Assembly (NCBI GenBank): GCA_016937995.1
Contig: JAFGVM010000016.1
Span: 124,001 to 188,000 of the forward strand
DNA from: Candidatus Delongbacteria bacterium
GTDB lineage: Bacteria > UBA4055
DNA: 64,000 nucleotides
Reading direction: 5' to 3'
Shown here: positions 1 through 8,572 of the stretch, piece by piece
How positions within the stretch are numbered: the stretch's first letter is position 1
Layout of the letters: every line of letters starts with the position of its first letter
Position numbers and translations under genes: made by a program
The notes under the pieces: model-generated
What the model was told of the DNA's origin: nothing
The model's database searches: none
Seen by the model: only the letters and a program-made list of their open reading frames with translations

Positions 1-215
1 TAACTTTAATTGCATATTTAACCTACTTAATGATCTTCGGAGAATATAGATACTATTTCTCCGCCACTATTCTAGTAGCTGTCTTTCCTGTTCTGATTTT
101 TGTCTTCAGCTTTCTTTTCAGGGACATTAAAGATATTAATTACGAAAAACTCAGTCTGATCATGAAGATCGATATGTTTTTCGGCATACTTGCATTCTAT
201 TTTGGAATGTTGTAG
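1..215 (+). CDS. C-terminal end of a membrane protein, possibly UbiA-family prenyltransferase (partial)
   Basis: The reading frame is open from the left edge (first whole codon at base 3) to a TAG at 213-215, so this is the 3' end of a longer gene. About 70 residues are visible. They form two strongly hydrophobic stretches separated by a short polar loop (around FRDIKDINYEKL) and end in a third hydrophobic segment. The final part (KLSLIMKIDMFFGILAFY) resembles the last helix of UbiA-type polyprenyl transferases. That is recognition by eye from a short fragment, with none of the catalytic Asp-rich motifs in view. A membrane protein is safe; the family is tentative. Confidence 0.5.
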   Translation, partial: TLIAYLTYLMIFGEYRYYFSATILVAVFPVLIFVFSFLFRDIKDINYEKLSLIMKIDMFFGILAFYFGML

Positions 216-325
216 GTTTAATTGTAACCGATTTTAATAGTCAACTGTAAATTGTCCATTGTAAATTTTAGTAAAATTACTTATCTTATGTCCATTAATA
301 AAATCAACGGTGATCCGCTAAAGTT

Positions 326-2755
326 ATGAATAAATTACTGATCATAGTTATATTCATTATTCTGATTATAAGTTGTACAACTCAAAAACAGCTTGTAACT
401 TTTGAACTTGATTTCAAAGATCTTGAAGTTAACTGGCAGGAGTCACTTGATAAAGCAAAAGATAATCCAGGCAGAATAAAGACTATTAAAAATAATATCC
501 GGTCAAGATGTAGTAAACTTATCGAGTATTACAATGATCCGGAGAAACTATATACTGCATATCAGGGATACCTTTTAATAGAAGATAATAATAATGCTGA
601 TTCTGTTAAAAAAAATATCATTAAAAAATTCCCCAAGTCAAAATTCACATTTGAACTGGCAAGCTCAGAATTTTATGACAGACTAAGATCTATCTGGACA
701 AATGATTCTGCGAAAGTAGTCGTAGTTACAGAACTGATCGATAAATATCCAGAGACAAACTGGCGAAAAACAATGTATCAGTACCTTGTTGCATCATTGA
801 GCAAACTTAATAAAAAAGCACAATTGACCACAGCATTAATAAATTTCAGGGACGCATTTCCCGAAGACTATCTCCCTTATACCACTTTTGCGAACTATAT
901 GTACAAAGATAAAATTGATACTGTTTCAGCTTTGGAACATGCTCAGAAAGGATTTGAGCTGTCAAAGAATTACCCTAAACTTGACCACTATCCTGAAATG
1001 GAGTGGAATCTTGAAAAAAGAGCTGCCTGTATAAAAGCAGCTTCAACTCTGGCTGAAATATTGATCGGTAAAAATAATTTCGAAGCTGCAAACAGCATAT
1101 TAAATGAAGTTCTGACAGGATGTCCTCTTACTGTGGATGATGAGATCACGTTAGGACAGGTTCATTATCTAATGGCAAAATCTTATACTAAATCCGGCGA
1201 TAAAGATATGGCTGTTATTAATTCGATCCTTTCTCTGATCAGAGGTGATTCGAGAAACATTTATTCTGCAAAATCAGACTCACTTCTAAGAAAAATGTCC
1301 GGTATGGAAAACTCTACCAACAATGAAGTTCTTAATTTTGCACGTGAAAGACTTGGATACATGGGCATAACGTTCACAGATGTATCAGCTGAATACGGAT
1401 TAAGTGATATTTCTGCGGGAAGAATCGCATGGGGTGATTACGACAATGATGGATTTCAGGATATGATGCTGGACGGCAGCAGGATATTCAGAAATATAGA
1501 TGGAAATAAATTCATTGAAGAATCCATTAATATCCTTCCAAAAAACATGAAAGGAAATGGAGGTCTCTGGGCTGATTTTAACAATGACGGAAAACTTGAC
1601 ATTGTAACAAAAGACCCAGAATGTATCAGAATAAATGTTGATGGCCTTTTCCATAAGATCATGGGAAATGGTTCTATAAAAGACAACAAAATGTCTACAG
1701 AAGGTATTGGAGTAGGAGATGTTAATAATGATGGGGTTCTTGACATTTATTTTGCGAATTATGAGAAGAATTATGTCTTCGAACATGATGAATTTTATCT
1801 TGGAATGGGAGACGGAAAATTTAAAGATGCAACAAAATCATCCGGAATTTTACCTAAAGATGGAATTACGAGAGCTGGTAGAGGAGTAAATTTTGGTGAT
1901 TTCGATAATGATAAGGACCTTGATATATTTGTTTCAAACTACCGGCTTACTGAAAATTTTCTGTTAGTAAATGACGGAAAAGGAAATTTTACAAATAAAG
2001 GTGCTGAACTTGGACCTTCAGGAAATGAAAAGGACGGCTGGTGGGGACATACTATCGGATCAGAGTGGGCAGATTATGATAATGACGGGGATCTTGACCT
2101 GTTTTCTGCAAATCTGGCTCATCCAAGATACATTGATCTGTCTGACATGAGCATGCTTTATGAAAATCAGGGGGCACCGAACTGGAATTTCATTGATCAG
2201 AGAAGAAAAGCAGGTATTTTTTATGAGGAAACACATTCTGAACCTGCCTGGGGTGATCTGGACAATGATGGACATCTTGATCTCTACATAAATAACGTTT
2301 ACGAAGGCAGGAGATCATTCCTCTATATGAGTAATGGTGATAAAACATTCAGAGACGCCACATATTTTTCGGGAACAAGACATTTCAATGGCTGGGGAGT
2401 TGCTTTCGCAGATATTGACAATGATGGAGACCTTGATATTCTTGCTGCTGGCGGGAAAATACAATTATTCAGAAATGATACAGAAATGCTTGGAAACTGG
2501 CTGGAAGTTAAATTGATCACAAAAAATCACTCTGAAGGTATCGGCACCAGGCTGAGGTTACACAATGATGAGATCAGCTTAACCAGAGAAGTTCAGGGAG
2601 GAAAAGGTACAACTAACCAGCACTCGCTTATACAGCACTTTGGATTAGGTGACAAAAAAGGACCTTTTACTTTATCAGTTATTTTTCCTGACGGTCTGGA
2701 AAAGGATTTCACTATAACCGCGATCAACAAAATAATCACTGTTAAAGAAATATAA
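326..2755 (+). CDS. Lipoprotein with helical repeats, seven FG-GAP/VCBS-type repeats and a C-terminal ASPIC/UnbV domain
   Basis: An 809-residue exported protein. The N-terminus is a hydrophobic signal ending in an Ile-Ile-Ser-Cys lipobox (Cys17), so it should be a lipoprotein. Residues about 40-340 are helical and TPR-like. From about residue 365 there are seven Asp-rich calcium-type loops (DYDNDG, DFNNDG, DVNNDG, DFDNDK, DYDNDG, DLDNDG, DIDNDG), the hallmark of FG-GAP/VCBS beta-propeller repeats. Residues from about 727 to the end match the ASPIC/UnbV domain usually found after such repeats (GIGTRLRL ... EVQGGKG ... HFGLG). The family is common in marine and FCB-group bacteria as surface or secreted proteins of unknown ligand. 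The tag gene follows after 23 bases. No exact function can be given. Confidence 0.85.
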   Translation: MNKLLIIVIFIILIISCTTQKQLVTFELDFKDLEVNWQESLDKAKDNPGRIKTIKNNIRSRCSKLIEYYNDPEKLYTAYQGYLLIEDNNNADSVKKNIIKKFPKSKFTFELASSEFYDRLRSIWTNDSAKVVVVTELIDKYPETNWRKTMYQYLVASLSKLNKKAQLTTALINFRDAFPEDYLPYTTFANYMYKDKIDTVSALEHAQKGFELSKNYPKLDHYPEMEWNLEKRAACIKAASTLAEILIGKNNFEAANSILNEVLTGCPLTVDDEITLGQVHYLMAKSYTKSGDKDMAVINSILSLIRGDSRNIYSAKSDSLLRKMSGMENSTNNEVLNFARERLGYMGITFTDVSAEYGLSDISAGRIAWGDYDNDGFQDMMLDGSRIFRNIDGNKFIEESINILPKNMKGNGGLWADFNNDGKLDIVTKDPECIRINVDGLFHKIMGNGSIKDNKMSTEGIGVGDVNNDGVLDIYFANYEKNYVFEHDEFYLGMGDGKFKDATKSSGILPKDGITRAGRGVNFGDFDNDKDLDIFVSNYRLTENFLLVNDGKGNFTNKGAELGPSGNEKDGWWGHTIGSEWADYDNDGDLDLFSANLAHPRYIDLSDMSMLYENQGAPNWNFIDQRRKAGIFYEETHSEPAWGDLDNDGHLDLYINNVYEGRRSFLYMSNGDKTFRDATYFSGTRHFNGWGVAFADIDNDGDLDILAAGGKIQLFRNDTEMLGNWLEVKLITKNHSEGIGTRLRLHNDEISLTREVQGGKGTTNQHSLIQHFGLGDKKGPFTLSVIFPDGLEKDFTITAINKIITVKEI

Positions 2756-2778
2756 TTAAAGATAATTGAGAAAGTTCT

Positions 2779-3360
2779 ATGAAAAAAAGGTGCTATTGGG
2801 TCGGATCAGACCCGATTTATTTACAGTATCACGATAATGAATGGGGTGTTCCGCTGTATGATGATAGAACTATTTTTGAATTTTTGATACTTGAAACTTT
2901 TCAAGCCGGTTTAAGCTGGATGACCATTTTGAAAAAACGCGAAAATTTCAGAAAAGCTCTGGATGACTTTGATTATAAAATAATAGCTGAATACAGTGAT
3001 GATAAATTTGAAGAATTAATGAACAATGGCGGTATTATAAGGAATCGTTTGAAGATAAAAGCCACTATTTCTAATGCTCAGGCTTTTATAAAGATCCAGA
3101 AAGAATTTGGATCGTTCAGCAAATACATTTGGAAATTTGTTGATAATAATCCAATAGTGAATAACTATACTTCCGTAAAAGATATCCCTGCAAAAACTGA
3201 ATTATCTGACAGGATCAGTCTTGATCTGAAAAAGAGGGGGTTCAAGTTCGTAGGATCAACTATCATTTACTCACATATGCAGGCAACAGGTATGGTGAAT
3301 GACCATACTCCTGACTGTTTCAGGTATAAAGAGGTTCAACTGTTAACTGAGAAGAAATAA
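2779..3360 (+). CDS. tag: DNA-3-methyladenine glycosylase I
   Basis: Base-excision repair enzyme that removes 3-methyladenine from alkylated DNA. The 193-residue length is normal for the family. The four zinc ligands of the Escherichia coli enzyme are all recognisable: Cys5 and His18 at the N-terminus (KKRCYW, QYHDNEWG) and His176 and Cys180 near the end (DHTPDCF). The catalytic-pocket Glu is Glu39 in the LETFQAGLSW motif. The start is the first ATG in frame, after a weak GAGAAAG-like ribosome site. The next gene begins one base after its stop, so the two are probably co-transcribed, though no functional link is evident. Confidence 0.95.
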   Translation: MKKRCYWVGSDPIYLQYHDNEWGVPLYDDRTIFEFLILETFQAGLSWMTILKKRENFRKALDDFDYKIIAEYSDDKFEELMNNGGIIRNRLKIKATISNAQAFIKIQKEFGSFSKYIWKFVDNNPIVNNYTSVKDIPAKTELSDRISLDLKKRGFKFVGSTIIYSHMQATGMVNDHTPDCFRYKEVQLLTEKK

Positions 3361-3361
3361 A

Positions 3362-4141
3362 ATGAAAATTATCTATTACATAGCCGTTTGTGTTGTTTTT
3401 ATTACGGTTGTCTCCTGTGATCAAAATAATTCAAATAATACCATAATTCCTGCAGAACCTGATTTTACACTTGAAAATATTTACTCTCACAATACCAGCT
3501 ATTTTACCCAGGGTTTTGAATTTGTCGGTGACACTTTGATCGAAGGAACAGGACAGGACGGCTTTTCTAAGCTAGTTAAATACAACTATGAAACAGAAAA
3601 TATTTATGATCAGATATCTCTTAATGCTTTATATTTTGGAGAAGGGATAACAATATTTGACAATGTAATTTATCAATTAACATACACATCGGGTAAGTGT
3701 TTCAAATACTCTCTCGACAGTCTTAAATATCTTGGTGAATTTGAATATGACGGAGAAGGATGGGGATTGACTCACGACGACAGTCTGTTGATAATGAGTA
3801 ATGGATCTTCAACTATATTCTTCAGGGATCCATTGACCTTTGAGATCATCAAGCAAATATCTGTAAAAGATTCCAACGATTATTCGATTGATGAGCTGAA
3901 TGAGCTTGAATATATCAATGATCGAATATTTGCCAATATATGGCATAGTGATGATATTGTCATTATTGATCCAATTACAGGTTATGTTGAAAAAAGAATA
4001 AATTTATCTGATCTCAGAACAGCTGGTGAAGGTACGATCTCCACTTTTAATGTTCTAAACGGGATCGCTCTGCATCCTAACGGCAATATCTTTGTTACGG
4101 GCAAGAACTGGCCGAATATTTTTGAGATAAAACTGAAGTAG
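3362..4141 (+). CDS. Glutaminyl-peptide cyclotransferase-like lipoprotein
   Basis: A 259-residue protein with a signal peptide and a Val-Val-Ser-Cys lipobox (Cys19). The rest matches the glutamine cyclotransferase family (Glu_cyclase_2), a five-bladed beta-propeller that converts N-terminal Gln of peptides to pyroglutamate. Recognisable family segments are YFTQGFEF, EGTGQDGFSKL, LNELEYI, IFANIW and LNGIALHP near the end. The predicted site of action is the periplasm or outer membrane. The start ATG lies one base after the tag stop codon. Substrate is inferred from the family only. Confidence 0.85.
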   Translation: MKIIYYIAVCVVFITVVSCDQNNSNNTIIPAEPDFTLENIYSHNTSYFTQGFEFVGDTLIEGTGQDGFSKLVKYNYETENIYDQISLNALYFGEGITIFDNVIYQLTYTSGKCFKYSLDSLKYLGEFEYDGEGWGLTHDDSLLIMSNGSSTIFFRDPLTFEIIKQISVKDSNDYSIDELNELEYINDRIFANIWHSDDIVIIDPITGYVEKRINLSDLRTAGEGTISTFNVLNGIALHPNGNIFVTGKNWPNIFEIKLK

Positions 4142-4247
4142 AGATATAAATCGTTTTGTCCCTGTTTTTTTATTTACTTGCAGAAGTCAGTAATTTTCAC
4201 TACAATGTAGTGATATAAAATGAACAATCGTTGCTGACACAGGAGAA

Positions 4248-4304
4248 AAAACGCCATATGGCGTTTTGCCGCACGTTGTGCAAACTTCCACAACATTGGC
4301 AAAA
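4248..4304. repeat. Perfect 20-base palindrome overlapping a second imperfect hairpin
   Basis: Bases 4248-4267 form a perfect palindrome centred on CATATG (arms AAAACGCCAT and ATGGCGTTTT). Its last four T's also form the foot of a second hairpin, 4264-4304: TTTTGCC pairs with GGCAAAA, then an internal loop, then GTTGTG pairs with CACAAC. The two structures cannot form fully at the same time. There is no T run directly after it, so it is not a standard terminator. It could be a dispersed palindromic repeat or a structured RNA leader. Confidence 0.6.
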
Positions 4305-4437
4305 TGGCGCAACGTGATCATCTATGGGTCCGAATGCTTTAGCAGTCATCTAAACTTAAGCATTTTTGATTAGAAAAATCCTCAGATGTTTTACAAATAT
4401 AAACTTCCGAAAAAAATAAAACAAATTAAATTCAGCA

Positions 4438-4467
4438 TTGTATTTAAATCTTCGCATGGTTTATAAT
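4438..4467 (+). promoter_or_regulatory. Probable dnaX promoter
   Basis: A perfect TATAAT at 4462-4467 is preceded 18 bases upstream by TTGTAT (4438-4443). Transcription would begin about 70 bases before dnaX. The -35 match is only partial. Confidence 0.45.
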
Positions 4468-4542
4468 ATCTTTTTTCGTTGCAATTATTTCTCTCAAACT
4501 ATATATTTTGTTTCCCTAAAATAAAGACGAACAGGACTATTG

Positions 4543-6309
4543 ATGAGCTATCTTGTTATAGCGAGAAAATACAGACCACTCAACTTTGAAGATGTTATAG
4601 GTCAGGAACATGTAACAACTACGTTGATAAATGCCATCAACAACAACAAAGTTCATCATGCTTATATTTTCACAGGACCGAGAGGTGTTGGTAAAACAAC
4701 AGTATCAAGAATTCTTTCAAAAGCACTGAACTGCGAGACAGGAATTACACCAAAACCATGTGGTGTATGTAAGAATTGTAAAGAAATTGACCTTGGTAAC
4801 AGTCTTGATGTAAAAGAGATAGACGGTGCTTCTAACAGAGGTATCGATGAGATCAGGGACCTTAGAGATGATATAAAATTCGCACCTGCTTCATGCAGAA
4901 AAAAAATATATATCATTGATGAAGTCCACATGCTTACTAACCAGGCTTTCAATGCTTTGTTAAAAACATTGGAAGAACCACCTGCACATGCAATATTCAT
5001 ATTTGCCACTACCGAGATAAATGAAGTTCCTGCAACTATACTCTCAAGATGTCAGAGACATGATTTCAAAAGAGTTTCATCTGAAATTACTTCAAGATCT
5101 CTCAAAGAAATCTGTAAGGCTGAAAATGTAAAAATAGATGATGAATCATTACTATTAATAGCAAGATCAGGTGACGGTTCAGTAAGAGATTCTCAGTCAG
5201 TACTTGACCAGGTGATCGCTTATTGCGGAAATGACATAACTATTGATAAGTTCTCTGAAGCTCTAGGAGTACCTAAAATAGACATTTATTTTGACCTTCT
5301 GGATATAGTTCACGAAAAGAACACAGGAAAACTTCTTGAATATATTGACCGGATAAATTCTGATGGAATTAATCTTGTCTCATATATCAAAGGAATACTT
5401 GAATTTTTCAGAAATATGCTGGTTCTCCAGTCCACAGGAAATCACAGTCTGCTTGACCTTACCTCAGACAGCATTAATAAACTTAAAGCTTATCTGAATA
5501 GGTACAGTGATAAAGACATTTTATTCTTCCTGGACCTTTTAAGCAGAAGTAACTCCAAGCTTAAATCATCACCTTTCATACGAATAGAATTTGAAATTAT
5601 CCTACTAAAAATTTTACATTACGATCCTGTTTCAAAAATAGATGATATATTAGAAAAACTTTCTGCAGTTACCGGAGAATATCCTGTTGATATTAATGAA
5701 ATAATGTCAAAATTTTCACATCAGATGACCGTTGCTCCTGCTACGGCTGAAATTGAAATATCACAGGCCGCCCCGGAAAAAAAAACTCCTGAAATAATGC
5801 CTGAAGAGGAAATAGAAGCCGAAATTGATGAAGATGTTATTCAGGAAACAGATGATCCTATCGAACCTGACTTAGACACTCCATCGGTATCTGTTGAAGA
5901 AACTCATGAAGCAGATCTAAATATCTCTACAGTTATTGAAAAGTGGGAGAATTTTGTAAAGAACGTTTCTTTAAACATTCCTAATATCGGAAATATGCTT
6001 TTTTATGCTGTTCCCGTAGATCTTAGAGAGAACACACTTGAGATAAAATTTGATCCTAAACACAAGGTTCAGAGAAATTTATGTGAGACTAAAATAAATG
6101 ATCTGAAAAATGAATTTAATACATTCTTTTCAACAACGAATATCGGTATGAAAATTGATGAGGATGATGTAAACCCCAATGAAAGAATCTTAAAAATAAA
6201 AAAGGAAAAGAAAAAAACTCAGGAAGAAAAGAAAAAAGAATTACTTGAAATTTCACCTGAATTAAAATTTCTTTTCGATGACCCTTTTAATTGTAAATTT
6301 ATCGATTAA
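4543..6309 (+). CDS. dnaX: DNA polymerase III subunits gamma/tau (clamp loader ATPase)
   Basis: Clamp-loader subunit of the replicative polymerase, 588 residues. Visible motifs: Walker A GPRGVGKT (45-52), a four-Cys zinc module (CETG ... CGVCKNC), the Walker B region IIDEVHML, sensor 1 FATTE, the SRC motif in ILSRCQRHDF with the arginine finger, and sensor 2 region GDGSVRDSQSVLDQ. A Pro/Glu-rich acidic linker at about 400-450 leads to a tau-like C-terminal domain. An in-frame TTG at 4540 would add one residue. I chose ATG 4543 because AGGAC at 4533-4537 is better spaced from it. It heads the widely conserved dnaX-ybaB-recR cluster. Confidence 0.95.
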   Translation: MSYLVIARKYRPLNFEDVIGQEHVTTTLINAINNNKVHHAYIFTGPRGVGKTTVSRILSKALNCETGITPKPCGVCKNCKEIDLGNSLDVKEIDGASNRGIDEIRDLRDDIKFAPASCRKKIYIIDEVHMLTNQAFNALLKTLEEPPAHAIFIFATTEINEVPATILSRCQRHDFKRVSSEITSRSLKEICKAENVKIDDESLLLIARSGDGSVRDSQSVLDQVIAYCGNDITIDKFSEALGVPKIDIYFDLLDIVHEKNTGKLLEYIDRINSDGINLVSYIKGILEFFRNMLVLQSTGNHSLLDLTSDSINKLKAYLNRYSDKDILFFLDLLSRSNSKLKSSPFIRIEFEIILLKILHYDPVSKIDDILEKLSAVTGEYPVDINEIMSKFSHQMTVAPATAEIEISQAAPEKKTPEIMPEEEIEAEIDEDVIQETDDPIEPDLDTPSVSVEETHEADLNISTVIEKWENFVKNVSLNIPNIGNMLFYAVPVDLRENTLEIKFDPKHKVQRNLCETKINDLKNEFNTFFSTTNIGMKIDEDDVNPNERILKIKKEKKKTQEEKKKELLEISPELKFLFDDPFNCKFID

Positions 6310-6331
6310 CACAACATTAACGGAGTTATTG

Positions 6332-6667
6332 ATGGCAAATATGAACAACATGGACATGAGCACACTTTTAAAACAAGCTCAAAAAATGCAGGAAGACATG
6401 CAAAGGTCCCAGGAACAGTTAGAGAAAGAAGTCATAGAGGGATCTGCCGGTGGTGGAATGGTAAAAGTCAAAGTCAGTGGAAAAAAGAAACTTTTATCTA
6501 TTAAAATAGACCCCAGTATATTAGACCCTGATGATGTTGAGGAGCTTGAAGATCTTGTTATGGCGGCAGTAAATCAGGCTATAGATGAAGCCGATAAATT
6601 ATCAGGTGAGGAAATGTCTAAGGTTGTTCCTAAATTACCTAACGGATTTAAAATTCCCGGATTCTAA
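6332..6667 (+). CDS. ybaB: YbaB/EbfC nucleoid-associated DNA-binding protein
   Basis: A small (111-residue) dimeric nucleoid-associated protein, nearly always encoded between dnaX and recR, as here. Family features are the Met/Gln-rich N-terminal helix, the GSAGGGMVKVKVSGKK core, the IDPSILDPDD turn and the C-terminal PKLPNGFKIPGF tail. The frame is open upstream to 6278, which would overlap dnaX. CGGAG at 6321-6325 sits six bases before ATG 6332, so that start is preferred. Its exact role in replication fork or recombination biology is not settled for the family. Confidence 0.93.
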   Translation: MANMNNMDMSTLLKQAQKMQEDMQRSQEQLEKEVIEGSAGGGMVKVKVSGKKKLLSIKIDPSILDPDDVEELEDLVMAAVNQAIDEADKLSGEEMSKVVPKLPNGFKIPGF

Positions 6668-6706
6668 CAAAGGTTAAATCATATAATAATTCCTGGATCA
6701 AGGCGA

Positions 6707-7300
6707 ATGAATTCCCAGTCAGAAATATTGGAAAATTTGATAAACAATATCTCCAAATTACCCGGTATCGGCAAAAAATCTGCACGGAGGATCGCCTATC
6801 ATCTTATCAACACATCAAAGGATAATGCTTTAAATACTGCAAATTCAATAATTGAGGCACGTGAAAGACTTGGATTATGCATTGAATGTTTTAATCTTTC
6901 TGAAGATAAACTGTGCAATATCTGTTCAGATCCTTTGAGGAACAGGGATATTATACTCGTAATTGAAAATTTCCATGATCTTTATCTGTTCGAAAAATTA
7001 AAGATACATAAAGGTCTATACCATGTTTTAGGGGGCCTCCTGAGTCCCCTTGACGGTATCGGACCCGGAACTTTAAGACTAAATGAACTGCTTAACCGCA
7101 TAAGAATGAATAATACTTCCGAGCTCATAATTGGATTAAATCATTCTGTTGAGGGAGATTCCACTGCCCTGTACATATCAAACATGCTTAAAGATATCAG
7201 CATTAAAATTACACGGCTGGCCAGTGGTATTCCGGTGGGTGGAGAGATCGAATATACTGATGAGATCACTTTAAAACAGGCTTTTGAGAACAGAAAATAA
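6707..7300 (+). CDS. recR: Recombination mediator protein RecR
   Basis: The 197-residue RecR works with RecO and RecF to load RecA at gaps. It shows an N-terminal helix-hairpin-helix (KLPGIGKKSARRIA), a four-Cys zinc finger (Cys58, Cys61, Cys70, Cys73), a Toprim domain (LVIENFHDLYLFEK, GGLLSPLDGIGPG) and a C-terminal GIPVGGEIEYTDEITL motif. It is the third gene of the dnaX-ybaB-recR cluster. The start has an AAGG ribosome site just upstream. The small gene on the other strand ends six bases past its stop. Confidence 0.95.
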   Translation: MNSQSEILENLINNISKLPGIGKKSARRIAYHLINTSKDNALNTANSIIEARERLGLCIECFNLSEDKLCNICSDPLRNRDIILVIENFHDLYLFEKLKIHKGLYHVLGGLLSPLDGIGPGTLRLNELLNRIRMNNTSELIIGLNHSVEGDSTALYISNMLKDISIKITRLASGIPVGGEIEYTDEITLKQAFENRK

Positions 7301-7305
7301 TATTT

Positions 7306-7512
7306 TTATTTATCCTGAACAGTATCTTTTATTACTTTTGTATTTTTTTGCAGACTTCTAATCTCTTCCAGTATTTCATTTTGATCAACGATCTTATTTT
7401 TGATAAGAACTTGTATGAGAGCTTCTATAGTTATTGTGTTAGTTAAAGCTAATTTTTCAACAGAAAGATCTAATTTTGCTTCAGGTTTATCTTTTTTTCT
7501 AAATGACAACAT
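7306..7512 (-). CDS. Small charged protein of unknown function
   Basis: A 68-residue protein that I do not recognise. It is lysine- and glutamate-rich, with a predicted amphipathic or coiled helix over the C-terminal half (IEALIQVLIKNKIVDQNEIL). It is probably real because a CGGAG ribosome site lies at the usual distance from its ATG and because it fills the gap convergent with recR. It has no signal peptide or membrane segment, so it is probably cytoplasmic. Confidence 0.6.
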   Translation of the reverse strand: MLSFRKKDKPEAKLDLSVEKLALTNTITIEALIQVLIKNKIVDQNEILEEIRSLQKNTKVIKDTVQDK

Positions 7513-7603
7513 TATGAACTCCGGGTTTTAAATTTAAAATATATTGATTTTTGCAAAATCTTTTATATCTTTTGAACGGTCAATATAAAAGAAAGAACAA
7601 TCT

Positions 7604-8188
7604 ATGGCAAGAAAATACTTAATAACACTACTCTCTCTGTTTATCTTTGTTTCATGCTCAGATATTTTTTCCACAAGAGACCCTGAAGAACCTTATACTG
7701 ACGGTGACAGTTATATTTCTGAGTCTGTTTCAGGACTACTCACCAATATGAAAACATCACTTCTTTCACTTGATAAAAATTTTTATGAATCTTTGCTTAT
7801 TGACTCATTAACAACTGAATACACTTACACTTTCATATCAAATTCTCAGGACATATCAGAGCAGGATATTTTTAACGACTGGGGTATCGATAATGAAAAA
7901 ATTTTCATTAATAACCTGAAAACGTCCGGATCGAATTTTACAGATATCGATCTATCATTGAATGACTCTTACAATGAAGCTGAAGATTCATTGAATATCG
8001 AACTTGATTACTCAATGAATTTTACTGACTCTTCATCAGTTACAACTCAGGTAATAGGTTCGTTTACCTTAAAGATCATCAAAGTTGACGGTCATTTCTG
8101 GTATATTAAAAACTGGATCGATGAGAATTTTGACCTTTCAACAGGTCAAAAGAGCTTTAGTAAACTGAAAGAGCCGTTCGTATACTAA
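7604..8188 (+). CDS. Lipoprotein of unknown function
   Basis: A 194-residue exported protein. The signal peptide ends in a Phe-Val-Ser-Cys lipobox (Cys18), followed by an acidic, Ser-rich linker. The remainder alternates beta and helix and closes with VDGHFWYIKNWID, a pattern seen in NTF2/SnoaL-like folds. That fold assignment is only an impression. It stands alone between the recR region and the tRNA-Arg promoter. Confidence 0.7.
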   Translation: MARKYLITLLSLFIFVSCSDIFSTRDPEEPYTDGDSYISESVSGLLTNMKTSLLSLDKNFYESLLIDSLTTEYTYTFISNSQDISEQDIFNDWGIDNEKIFINNLKTSGSNFTDIDLSLNDSYNEAEDSLNIELDYSMNFTDSSSVTTQVIGSFTLKIIKVDGHFWYIKNWIDENFDLSTGQKSFSKLKEPFVY

Positions 8189-8207
8189 ATTAACCTTTGA
8201 TTTTTCA

Positions 8208-8236
8208 TTGACTTTACAAATCCCTTTTTATATATT
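8208..8236 (+). promoter_or_regulatory. Promoter of tRNA-Arg
   Basis: TTGACT (8208-8213), a spacer of exactly 17 bases, then TATATT (8231-8236). The tRNA begins 33 bases after the -10 box. The same layout occurs before tRNA-Phe and, on the other strand, before tRNA-Ser. Confidence 0.8.
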
Positions 8237-8268
8237 CACAAAGTTCAAAAGGTCATTATGAACCTAAT

Positions 8269-8341
8269 GCTCCCGTAGCTCAGTGGATAGAGCAGTAGTT
8301 TCCTAAACTATTGGTCGGAGGTTCAACTCCTCTCGGGAGTA
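8269..8341 (+). tRNA. tRNA-Arg (anticodon CCT)
   Basis: A 73-base cloverleaf. The acceptor stem pairs GCTCCCG with CGGGAGT, the D arm is GCTC...GAGC, and the anticodon stem GTAGT/ACTAT encloses TTCCTAA (anticodon CCT). The T arm is GGAGG-TTCAACT-CCTCT. CCA is not encoded. Its last 17-18 bases are repeated several times just downstream. Confidence 0.93.
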
Positions 8342-8524
8342 CAGAGAAGGACCGAGAGAGTTAAACTGAACAGGAAACAACTCCTCTCGGGAGTACAGAG
8401 AACGGCCGAGAGAGTTAAACTGAACAGGAAACAACTCCTCTCGGGAGTACAGAGAAGGACCGAGAGAGTTAAACTGAACAGGAAACAACTCCTCTCGGGA
8501 GTACAGAGAACGACCGTGAGAGTT
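8342..8524 (+). repeat. 54-base tandem repeat (3.4 copies) containing the tRNA-Arg 3' end
   Basis: Units start at 8341, 8395 and 8449 (54 bases each), with a 22-base partial copy from 8503. Copies differ by only a few bases. Each unit ends with AACTCCTCTCGGGAGT, identical to the tRNA T-arm/acceptor 3' half. Within each unit, CGAGAGAGTT can pair with AACTCCTCTCG (one bulge) to form a hairpin. This is a tandem duplication that incorporates the tRNA end. Confidence 0.9.
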
Positions 8525-8525
8525 C

Positions 8526-8545
8526 GTGATGATCCGGGTTCGAAT
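8526..8545 (+). other. T-arm-like remnant after the tandem repeat
   Basis: GATCCGGGTTCGAATT at about 8530-8545 has the classical T-stem and T-loop sequence (GGGTTCGAAT) but no accompanying cloverleaf. It could be a scrap of a second, decayed tRNA gene. Chance similarity cannot be excluded. Confidence 0.35.
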
Positions 8546-8572
8546 TAAGCAATCTAAAAAATGAGGTTTACG

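Larger units (their letters stand above)
4142..4542. other. Gene-free stretch before dnaX
   Basis: About 400 bases without a convincing gene. It holds the GC-rich palindrome and hairpin at 4248-4304, a weaker hairpin at about 4335-4367 followed by a short T run, and a likely dnaX promoter (TATAAT at 4462-4467). The block around 4250-4320 is clearly richer in G+C than its surroundings. Confidence 0.6.

Noticed and set aside
1400-2520. Several open frames opposite the FG-GAP gene
   Set aside because: They are mirrors of the repeated Asp-rich coding sequence with no independent support.
8303-8488. Minus-strand open frame with a repeating 18-residue peptide
   Set aside because: It exists only because the 54-base tandem repeat is a multiple of three; it overlaps the tRNA and has no ribosome site.
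8341-8524. CRISPR-like array
   Set aside because: Repeats are directly adjacent with no unique spacers, and no cas genes are present.
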